A stretch of 64,000 bases of DNA from assembly GCA_015179125.1 (NCBI GenBank), contig WHVA01000008.1:434001-498000 (forward strand), in the 5' to 3' direction. This document shows positions 55,601 through 64,000 of this stretch, piece by piece. The position numbers and the translations under genes were made by a program. The notes under the pieces are model-generated. The model did no database searches. It was not told where the DNA came from and was given only the letters and a program-made list of their open reading frames with translations. Origin of the DNA: Gautieria morchelliformis (Eukaryota > Basidiomycota > Agaricomycetes > Gomphales > Gomphaceae). Positions within the stretch are counted from its first letter, which is position 1. Each line of letters starts with the position of its first letter.

Positions 55601-56242
55601 CACTAGGTGAATTATACTGCGGGCCACTTGCTTAGTCGTCGCTTTGACTGCTTGGCAGGTTGTGCTTGACCCCGTTCACACATTCAGGCCTCAGGCGTCA
55701 CGCTCCTATTTTTCTTGCCATCTGCTTCACTAGTTGCTTGTCTCTCATGCATACCCTTTGTCTCAGACCACATTCTTCTAAAGATGCTGACACTCACAGG
55801 CTGTAGTCCCATTAAGACTTGTCAGGGTTCATATCATAGAAACATCACACGTGTCTCAGCGGAGCAGCCTATTTAGTGTCCCCTTCATTGCCTGTTTGAG
55901 TCCGCCACACCCACACTCTGCACAGGTAATGCTTAATGTTTGGCTGTTTCGCTTGCTGTCTCACTCCTGCTGGCTTCACACATTTCAGTTTATAGCATTT
56001 TGAGCCTGGCCTTGCTAGATGCTGGCATCCCCCTGTAATCTTGCTCTAACCTGCTTCACCGGCACAAGGAATTCATCAGTGTTTAACATTGCTTTTTGTG
56101 CTTGCTCATGCATCATGCTGCATCACACAGGTAAAGTTACTTTTTTGCCTTTCTTGCTCTAACACAGTCTTGTTGTAGTTTTTTACTCTCCTGGCTCGGG
56201 CCTAAGGATAGTAAGTTCATAGACTCACTCTGATCCACAGCC
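55601..56242. other. No gene seen
   Basis: About 640 bp between the truncated LINE (minus) and the DDE transposase (plus), presumably the upstream region of the latter. Confidence 0.5.
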
Positions 56243-58100
56243 ATGGGACGACAATCTAAACACAAAACTTCTTGGCTCCATAATCTCAAATCCACACATC
56301 CGAGGCCACAGGAGGGAGGCTACAGTTGTGGATGATACTGATGATCACTTACTTTCTAGTGAGGAACATGCCTCACTTGAAGCTGAAGGAGAAGATGTGG
56401 CTTCTGTATGGGTTTCAATGCTTGGAGATGATGCATCTATTGTATGGCATTCAGATGATGAAGCTTCAGAGTTGGAAGATGACACGGCAGGAGGTGAAGA
56501 TGCAGAAGGTGAAATCTGCACTGATGAGGCTCTATTGATATTTGCAGAAACACTGAAGAGAGCCTATGACACTGCTGCTGCTGAAAGAGAGAGGGAGAAG
56601 GGGAGAAAGCGGCCAAAATAACACACCGGGAATTCAGTGAGGTCGAAATAATGGTGGCCAATGCAGGGAGTAAATTTATCACAAGTTTCTTCTCAAAAGC
56701 AGATAAAAGGGTCACAGCATCAGCAGACATTGTAGAAATGTTGTCAGATCCTTCAGACAATGAAGAGCATTCAGCTGAGAGTTGGGTATGTTTTCAAGTT
56801 CACTCTTGGTTTCAATTTCTCACCTGAGCGCCTGCCTATCCTCCTGTTACTGCTACAACCTCTAAGAAAGGTGCCCCCCAGCCAAGTGAGACTGTGTACG
56901 ACTCTGAGTCCCCAGACAACTCTGAGGCTGAAACAATAATAAATAGTGCAGATGCTGCACAAAATATACAGGAACTGCTTTGGAACCTACAAGACAAAAG
57001 CCAGCCGAATGCCACAGACACAGCACTGGGTGGGCTTAACTGGTGTAATTTCCCTGCACTGCATGAAGCACAATCAAAGCTTGCTGTAGCCAGTAAAGAT
57101 AAGAAACAGGATGTGTTCTTGTGGAGCCAACTCATGGCAATGGTTGGTACTTTGAACCTTTACCTTGACAAACCTTTCATTTTCATGGCACGAAGCATCC
57201 CTACTCACTGCCAGAGCAGCAGGCAAGGGCATTCGACATGCACAGACTCTGCATTTATGGATTCACCAGTTTCTGGCCAGTGGCAAACTGCCAGTGCATC
57301 AATGTGATCAGTGTGCTTCTTCATTTCTAAAGGATGAAGACTTGTCTAAGGCAATTCAGCTGCATCTGCAGTCAATTGCCAAGGAAGGTTACATACGAGC
57401 ACAAGATGTCATTGATTATATGGCCACCCTGGAGATGCAGGACCCACTTGGCAATGAAAAAAAAACTAAAATCAGCCTCTCTACAGCACAGTGGTGGTTG
57501 CATAAGCATGACTGGCAGTTTCCACAGAAACAAAATGGGATGTACATTTATAGTCATGAATGTGAAGATGTTGTGGCATATAATACTGGGTTTCTGGCAC
57601 ACTGGGATGAGTACACAAGGTGAATGGTCACATATGACCATTCAGGAAATGTGCTCACCACTCCCAATGTATTCTATGTTCCTGGAGTCAGTTCCAGCTC
57701 ATTTTGGTCACCCATGATGAGTTAACATTTTATGCAAATGACTGTTGGAAAACAAAATGGATACACTCAAGTGAGAAGGCATTGCCAGAGCAGAAAGGGG
57801 AAGAACAGTCTCTCATGGTGTCAGACTGTCTTACATCTGAATGGGGACATTTAAAGGATGATAATAAGCAAGTATCTTTACCTTGAACTATTTTTTTGAG
57901 ACTAAACTGTGTCTAGTGAAGCTAGAATTGTCTTCAAAGCTGGCAAGAATCGAGATGGTTATTTTTCCACTGAGGATTTACTCAAACAAGTTGAGAATAC
58001 ACTGGATATATTTGAATCAAAAACAAATGGCACAGCTACAGGACTGTTTATGTTTGACAATGCTCCACACTGGGCCTCATGATCCCCATCAGGAATTGTT
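56243..58100 (+). pseudogene. DDE-superfamily transposase, Agaricomycete type, broken
   Basis: The gene starts MGRQSKHKTSWLHNLKSTHP; an acidic segment (DDHLLSSEEHASLEAEGEDV) and a helical one (SKFITSFFSKADKRVTASAD) follow. Next are LSTAQWWLHKHDWQFPQKQN and GMYIYSHECEDVVAYNTGF, the helix-turn-helix and linker typical of these proteins. The catalytic region has VTHDELTFYANDCWKTKW, EEQSLMVSDCLTSEWGHL, RIVFKAGKNRDGYFSTEDLL and GLFMFDNAPHWAS. The usual last block with the third acidic residue (C-x-LNFIE-like) is not found after 58,100. Frame changes occur near 56,330, 57,175, 57,620-57,705 and 57,885, and at least one stretch at 56,790-56,850 may be an intron. It cannot make an active enzyme as it stands. 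Confidence 0.8.
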
Positions 58101-58690
58101 AACTAGTTCATCATTAGTAAGTCTTTGTTAACATATGCTACAGTCACATTGAAAAAAAGAGAACTCATGCTGAAACCATCAACTATCAGCCTCACCAAGC
58201 AAAGATTGATCTGCTTTTCGACCTTATCCCCCCATGATCCTCTCTTCTTACTTTGTTTGTTTTTCTGTTGAAGGCAAGTCAATTACCTGCCAACCATTGA
58301 TGTGCCTGACCATAGATACAGTCAATACCAATGTTTTAGTCTGCTTGACTCCTTTTCAGGCCACTTAAGGCCTCATTCATGCCCTCAGCCTTGGTCACCT
58401 TGGCCTTCGGGAGTCATTCCCACTCCGGTTGACACCTTTTCATTATATCCTCAACAATCAGGTCAATTTCAGTGTCCTCACCATCTGATCTGTTGTGCCA
58501 ACTCTTGTGGTGGCTACAGTCCCTGCATCTAATGGCCATGTTAGGTTCCTGAGCAGGCTGAGTGGTATATTTTACACAGTCGCATTTGATGGATTCACAT
58601 CCAAGCAAGTCCTCTTGATCTGTCTCAATCTATCTCAATGAAATCACTGTTACTCTCTTTGCTGTGTTTTGCCTTACTCTCTCCATGTTT
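58101..58690. other. Unassigned; short minus-strand cysteine-rich coding remnant at 58,608-58,414
   Basis: The minus strand reads MAIRCRDCSHHKSWHNRSDG and then EDTEIDLIVEDIMKRCQPEW, a cysteine/histidine pair followed by an acidic helix. It looks protein-like but the family is not recognised. Confidence 0.35.
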
Positions 58691-59385
58691 TGTCACAAAC
58701 CTAATCCAAAAACATTACTCTCACTTCACTTCACCTCATCCAACCCTTTCTACCTGCAACACGTCCGTGCCACTAATCCTTAGCTTTCCCCTCGATCACA
58801 TACACACCCACATGATCCACCACAACATCCCGTCAACCCGCGGACACGCAGCCGACCCAGCAATCTGCAGATCCACCCCTTATCCGAGACAGAGCCCGAC
58901 CCTGAAACGTGTTGATCCATGGAACAAATCAATGGCTAACCCATCACGCACATCCTTCCCTTTCTGCTTCTTTTGTTCTCCATTTTCTTTCAAACAAATA
59001 TATCTCAGTTCTGATGTCTTTAATCACACACACCCCCTTTCCAATCATTTCACATCTGATGCTTTTAATCAAACCACACTCCTTTCCAATCCGCATAACA
59101 CGTACCCACCGCAGCACCCGGCACACCGACCCCCGAGCCGCATACACACGTTCACCTATGTACCCATTCCCTTTATATCATAGTTCATTCCACACGACAG
59201 ATAAATAGCTGCGCATGTATCGTACCCACCAGTCAATCAAACTCACCCGTTACACATATACATTTTCACTTCGAGAGACATTTACCTGTGCTACACCTGT
59301 CTCACTGCATATAAATCTTGCGCAATCTATTTTCATCAAAAACAAACCATACACTCGATTCGACTTCACTTTGAAGTCTGAATCA
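58691..59385 (+). repeat. Copia LTR, plus orientation (~695 bp)
   Basis: It starts TGTCACAAACCTAATCC and ends CGACTTCACTTTGAAGTCTG then AATCA, and matches the two minus-strand LTRs at 25,849-26,500 and 26,995-27,628 in block order. No copia coding sequence lies beside it. The open frame across it (58,638-59,183) is not a gene. Confidence 0.55.
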
Positions 59386-59606
59386 TACTTCTATTCAACA
59401 ACACTCCTAGAGACTCTTATTCTTTACATGTTTCAGTCTTATTTGCTAAACAATATATATATATATATAGTGCAATATTTATTAATCTTCAAGCTGAAAC
59501 AACAAAAAGTTTAAGATATATAGGGTCTGCCCCAGGAGTATTGCCTGCAGTAACCAAATCTCAACTGGGAGATGAACAGTAACCTTCTTTGAGTTTCATC
59601 CAAAGG
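59386..59606. other. No gene seen; (TA)n at ~59,450-59,470
   Basis: AT-rich sequence just downstream of the copia LTR, with a short TA dinucleotide run. Confidence 0.5.
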
Positions 59607-60277
59607 CTAGCTCAACACAAGTGGGGTATACATCCTCTGCCAGCTCATCACCATGTGCTGGGGGATGAAGCTTTGTTCTTGAAGCTCATCAAGGGTTTTT
59701 TTGAATAAGTGATAGAAGCAAATGAACTTGAATGGATTGGCTGTGCAGGGAACTTTCACAAGGTGATGATTGATATTGTCCTGCACTCCCTGAGCTAGGC
59801 TCATCAGAGGGGTGGCCATCCTCTGCTTGCCTTGACAAACACTGTACAGGATGCCCTGATACACTAAGGTATTGAGGGTGCATGTCAGGGTGCAGGCCTC
59901 ACAGGGTTCCATTCTAGAATGGCCATGTGCCTAGTTTTACCTAGAAATTGCAGATCCTATGATGAGTTGTAAGTACACACGTGCATATATTTTATAGTTG
60001 ATATTTCTGACCAATGGGATTTTACCATGAATTTTCTTCCCCACAAGAGGGTGGTGATTCCACTCCTCCTGGAACACTGCACAGTCATTGTTAATCAATG
60101 ACATGAAAAACTCATGTAAGAGCCATAAGTGTCATGGTTTCCACACATCCAGACCGTGCAACCATTCAAGCTGGGTGAAAAACACCTGCCACCGGTTAGC
60201 AAACTGTGTTCCAACCTCTCTACCCACAGTCTTTCATTTCGGGCTTTTCTTGTAGCTATGAAAAGTATGTTAGACAT
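59607..60277 (-). pseudogene. Integrase-core-type transposase fragment (C-terminal part)
   Basis: On the minus strand, ARNERLWVERLEHSLL (60,240-60,195) resembles the N-x-R-x-ERLW motif near the end of integrase-core transposases. CAVFQEEWNHHPLVGKKIHG (60,085-60,030) resembles the following EWN-x-HP motif. A downstream frame (59,912-59,607) reads MEPCEACTLTCTLNTLVYQG and LDELQEQSFIPQHMV. Basidiomycete genomes hold many proteins with this arrangement. The catalytic acidic residues are not seen in the flanking sequence. Confidence 0.45.
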
Positions 60278-61066
60278 GATAGTACTGTACTTGCTTTATG
60301 ACCTACAATCCCCAACAATGATCACCCAGGACCTTGTGTCCTTAGCATCCAAACAGCAAATTGGATATTTTCATCCCCAAGGTCACCACAGACTCTCAAG
60401 GGCACTCTGTATGCATCAATGGCTTGCATGAATAAGTCAAAAACTGGCCTTGCTCAATTATTCATACTGGCATGTAGTCCAGTTACCTGATTATTGAGGT
60501 CAGTTTGTCATGTGCACTGAATACTCTGCACTCTCACTGTGTGGCAGTAGCCATCAAAAAGAAACCATTAAATGATAATATAATTGGCCATGTATGACAA
60601 TACCTCACTGTATCAATTTATGATTGCCATCACAATGTCAGAAAAAATTTGGGTCTCAAAATCCTCTCATTATGATGTAATACTCGACCCAACATGTTAA
60701 CACACACTTGTAGGATTCCCGACTGCCTGTTCCCTGCACTCATACACCATGTCAGTGTAGGAAACCACTAATATAGAAAAACCCTGACTCAGGTCAACAT
60801 GCCTTGAACATTTTGAGTAACATATTCAGGCCCCTGTCCGAAATAGCTGTAAATCATTGGTACATGCCGGCCTACTTAAGCTTCCTTTGCAAAATATTCT
60901 GATGGATCCCTAGAGAGTCTCAGCAAGGAGTTTCATGCCAAGCAATCAGTTCAGCTTAGTCACTTCCTAGAGCCAAGTGGTGTCTATGACCTTACAAGGC
61001 CACCCTGGTGAACTTGTGTGGATCAAATGGACAAGTTCAATTTTCAATTTTCTCCAGGTGTTTCTG
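60278..61066. other. No gene seen
   Basis: About 790 bp of AT-rich DNA without a supported frame; it may hide upstream remnants of the integrase-like fragment. Confidence 0.45.
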
Positions 61067-61612
61067 ATCACTATGGAGGATAATCAAAATGGTCATGTGA
61101 TACAGCATATATGAGTATATAATATATATTATAAGAGTATTAATAACAACATATAGGAATATATAGTAGTATTTATAAGGAGAATAATAGATGTTATTAG
61201 AATATTCTGTATATATTTAAACATCTCAGAGATATATATACATATGAGAGAGTATCAGACTACAAGATAGAATAACAGATACTTGGATAGATACTTCTAA
61301 TAGATATGAGTAGGAGTATTAGTATGAATAGTTATAATGAGAGAGTATTAGAGTACAATATGAAGTAACAGTACTTGTCTAGATATTTGTAATATATATG
61401 AGAAGGAGTATTAATATGAATAGTTATAATGATATAGTGTATATTAAAAGTGGCTAGAAAAAATAAGAAGAGGTGTTCTCGTCGGCGGAGCCGCCGCTCA
61501 GGGAGGGACAAAAGTAAATTTATTTATATCCCAACAATAAGATTGCCATGTACTTTCACCCTCTTCTTTTCTATAATCTGAGAATAAAATGGGTGAATCT
61601 ACATATAATAAA
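61067..61612 (+). repeat. AT-rich dispersed repeat with GC hairpin, copy 2 (inverted relative to copy 1)
   Basis: It is homologous to the reverse complement of 34,296-34,832, from CTATGGAGGATAATC to GGGTGAATCTACA. This copy has only one AAAAATAAGAAGAGG unit where copy 1 has five. It carries an extra ~107-bp tandem duplication in the AT-rich part (61,225-61,440). The GC palindrome GGCGGAGCCGCC (61,480-61,491) is intact, and the frame KFIYIPTIRLPCTFTLFFSI is kept. It abuts the right inverted repeat of the 11-kb interval. Confidence 0.7.
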
Positions 61613-61638
61613 AAGCGCTTTGTTCAGTTTGATCTATC

Positions 61639-61799
61639 AGCTGATGGGAAGCCACCGACTGATGCATATGCGTACTCATAGTTCCTTTAACTAGTGATTG
61701 CACTGGTTAAATCATTAGACAATTCCTTCTAAAATTTTGTAACAGTATTTTCATTGTTAAGGAATGTGAACATTGATTGGACTTAAAAGGGGTCCAACC
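61639..61799 (-). repeat. Right inverted repeat of the 11-kb interval
   Basis: Imperfect reverse complement of 50,662-50,862, ending TTAAAAGGGGTCCAACC, whose tip folds on itself with ATTGGACT. Confidence 0.65.
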
Positions 61800-61904
61800 A
61801 TGGAGCATTTATCACAACATGCAGACCACACCTCACGGGACCAATCGATACCAGTGGGGAGATCAGGTATGGACTGGGCCATTTGCAACTGTGATAAGTT
61901 GCTA

Positions 61905-62262
61905 ACCCTGGAGTTATAGAAAATTTCTGTTCAAATGTAAAAGAATTTCCATAATTTTTAGTGCTTTGTATGTAAAAAAAAACTTGAACAAAATTTAGCG
62001 TTTTTAAAAACTTTCTCAATCCAAAAAGTTGTAAAAAATAAAAATAAAAAAGGATGCAGAAAACTGTAAGAAAACACAAAGCTTTTTCCCAAATTTTTTT
62101 TTTTTTTTGCAATTTTATCACACTTTTTTTGGATTCAGAAAAAAAAACCACTGATTTTTGTTAAAGTTCTTTTTATATAAAAACCCTGAAATTTTTTGGA
62201 AAATCTTTACAGTGTCTTGAACAGTTTTTAAGACCATAAAATTCTTCTCCACTGTAATTTAA
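61905..62262. mobile_element. Degraded relative of the palindromic MITE-like element
   Basis: Shared blocks with the 400-bp palindromes: CTGTTCAAA, TTTTTAGTG.TTTGTATGTAAA, GAACAAAATTTAGCGTTTTT, and near the other end AAAATCTTTACAGT and AACAGTTTTTAAGACCA. The halves still pair partly. The ends and centre are altered and no target duplication is visible. Confidence 0.55.
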
Positions 62263-64000
62263 TATTGGAATATTTGTATGAGTACAACAAATAATAAAAT
62301 AGCCAATTCCTGAAGTCCTACTATACAGGACCCCAAGTTAATATAGCTGCCAACTGGATATCCACCTATTCATAGCTAACTGAGGCCTTGATGTCTGAAC
62401 TAATCCCTAGTGTTATCATCAAGACTCCCAATTCCCCTTTACTTTGCAGAAAGAGACTCAGGTTGCAACAAAGGACATGCATCTGTAAATAAATGTGATC
62501 CTGCCCAATTTATTCACAGGTTATTTATATATTTAGTCTGATCAGCCCACTCAACAACCTGCTCAACATGAAAAATATTATCTTAGGGATGGATCTGTGG
62601 TCTTTTTGTTAAGTGTACTGTATTACTGCAAGCACAACTTATTCTAAGTCAAACAGAGACCATCAGGTTGAAGATGAGCCTTTGCCATCACCGAACTTTG
62701 CCATTGCCACTTGACACCAACTGCCAGGCTGCTTGGCACAGTACCATCATATATCCAGTTGGGTACCAGCAGCAGTTCACACCTTGATCATGAGGCCTCC
62801 ATCCCTTTTCACCCTGGATGAGTTGAGGGACCTGGCCCCTGGGATGTTTACAACCTAGAGAGAGCATGATCCCAGATCCAACACCATCATTTGTGTGTCG
62901 CCTTCCACTCTCCCAACATTATCCACAAAGAAACTCTCTGCTTTCAGGAGGATGCATGTGATGAAGCATGGGATGCTTCATGGTGGGGTGGATTTGTGAA
63001 ACACTATCTGCTCTGGCGGACCTATTAAATGTTGACATTCTGGGAGTCACACAGCAGTGTCATATGAACAGGGTAGTGTTTGTGGACTCAAAAGGAGTTC
63101 CCAGAAAGGAACATGAATTTATTGCATCAGCTGTCAGAGAATCAATGACTTAGTAATAGTGTTCTCGGTTTCCTACAGGAATAATAGTGTCATGCAAAGA
63201 GTAAAAGCTAAGAGAGCAGGGAGTTGTCACAGTGCCTGGCATCATGAGCCCAGAGGCTGGGGCCAAGAATTACTTGAGGTCTACTCCTTTGAGGCTCAAG
63301 CCAAGTTATAGTTATACATTTGTGTAATTATTTATAATGCATTTATATACTAATATAAATACATTTTTTCAGCTTTCTCCTCAACACCCCCAGTCTCACA
63401 GATAGTGCACCTGAAGGGACCTGCTGCTCAGTGGCTGAGAAGCCATATGGATGCATCCATTGCTCTGGGCACCACTCAAGGCACTCACAGCAAATTTGCA
63501 AAATTAAAGGCCACCAAGTTTATCGCACATTTCAATCTTGCCCCAAAGACCCACAAAGACAGTATGAAAAATATCTCTCCATAAAGTACTGGCCACAGTT
63601 GGGCAGATAACTGATGTAAGTTGGCACATTGTGTCCACATCCATGTCCTTTTTCTCACTGCACTGATAGCATGTGAAGCCATGGTTTTTCAATCATGCGC
63701 AGCCCCTCATGAAGGGAAGGCATTTTAATAAAGGTAAAGGCATGGTTGGAGAGGGCCCCCTGGATGCCGATGAAGGTGGATTGGATGATGTTGTAGGTGA
63801 ATCGGATGACAATGTGGACAAATTGGATTATGTGGATGATGAATTGGGCGCTTCACAGTCCAAGGCAGCCACAGCCCCTTTGCAGTCCAAGATGGCCACT
63901 GTCACAAAACATGCCATTGAGGCCAAGGACAGGTGAGTTGCACTCCTGATGAGACACAATTCCATTTCTGATATAAACCTCAAGTAGCACTGATAAAAAT
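62263..64000. other. No recognised gene; protein-like pieces at 62.97-63.15 and 63.67-63.94 kb
   Basis: 62,968-63,153 reads LADLLNVDILGVTQQCHMNR then VVFVDSKGVPRKEHEFI. 63,395-63,560 has KGPAAQWLRSHMDASIALGT, and 63,673-63,936 has an acidic stretch (GLDDVVGESDDNVDKLDYVD) ending at a GTGAGT donor. These look like exons of one or two decayed plus-strand genes, possibly running past the window edge. I do not recognise the family. Confidence 0.35.

Larger units (their letters stand above)
50662..61799. mobile_element. 11.1-kb interval bounded by long inverted repeats with hairpin tips
   Basis: 50,662-50,862 is the imperfect reverse complement of ~61,639-61,799. The outermost bases, GGTTGGACT...AGTCCAA, form a hairpin on their own at each end. 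A broken DDE transposase lies inside on the plus strand (56,243-58,100), so this may be a large DNA transposon swollen by later insertions. Two independent inverted copies of a smaller element are the alternative. No target duplication was found at the outer ends. Confidence 0.5.

Noticed and set aside
59215-59514. 99-codon plus-strand frame with hydrophobic C-terminus
   Set aside because: It lies in the end of a copia LTR and AT-rich flank; the frame is absent from related LTRs.

Overview
The window looks like nuclear DNA of a mushroom-forming basidiomycete (Agaricomycetes). The reasons are short GT-AG introns of about 45-65 nt, a KDZ-type DNA transposon, Ty3/gypsy and Ty1/copia elements of basidiomycete type, an Agaricomycete-type DDE transposase, a kinase-like gene fragment of a fungal family, and one GC-rich host gene for an Sfp1/JAZF1-like zinc-finger protein. 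Most of the window is transposable-element DNA nested several layers deep. No tRNA, rRNA, CRISPR array or bacterial-type operon was seen.

Layout. 1-13,273 is the 3' part of a Ty3/gypsy chromovirus: chromodomain, an antisense accessory ORF and the 3' LTR. It is split by a 10.8-kb KDZ transposon (326-11,158) with ~770-bp terminal inverted repeats and a perfect 8-bp target duplication. The transposon carries its transposase, a spliced gene fragment present in both inverted repeats, a captured kinase-like 5' end, a multi-exon gene for an unrecognised helical protein, and a basic HMG-box-like protein gene. 13.3-20.6 kb holds decayed host-type genes: a PAC1/LIS1 WD40 fragment, a She4/Cro1/UNC-45 fragment and a multi-pass membrane protein. 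20.9-26.5 kb is a minus-strand Ty1/copia element lacking its 3' end; a related LTR follows at 27.0-27.6 kb. 28-39.5 kb is an old, scattered Ty3/gypsy element interrupted by two near-perfect 400-bp palindromes, a solo LTR, an AT-rich repeat, a 144-bp LINE tail and a ~640-bp insert. 41-46.5 kb is GC-rich, with tandem and duplicated blocks and no convincing gene. It leads into the Sfp1-like gene (46,680-49,185), the only gene that looks like a resident, working host gene.

50,662-61,799 is bounded by ~160-200-bp inverted repeats whose tips fold into hairpins. It contains a broken DDE transposase, a 5'-truncated LINE, two LTRs, an integrase-core fragment and a second, inverted copy of the AT-rich repeat seen at 34 kb. 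61.9-64.0 kb has a degraded relative of the palindromic element and no recognisable gene.

The most interesting object is the composite KDZ element: a young (TIRs ~97% alike by eye), multi-cargo transposon that has captured intron-containing host sequence at the DNA level, including coding sequence inside its own inverted repeats. Exon boundaries below are my own reading of splice sites and are approximate.
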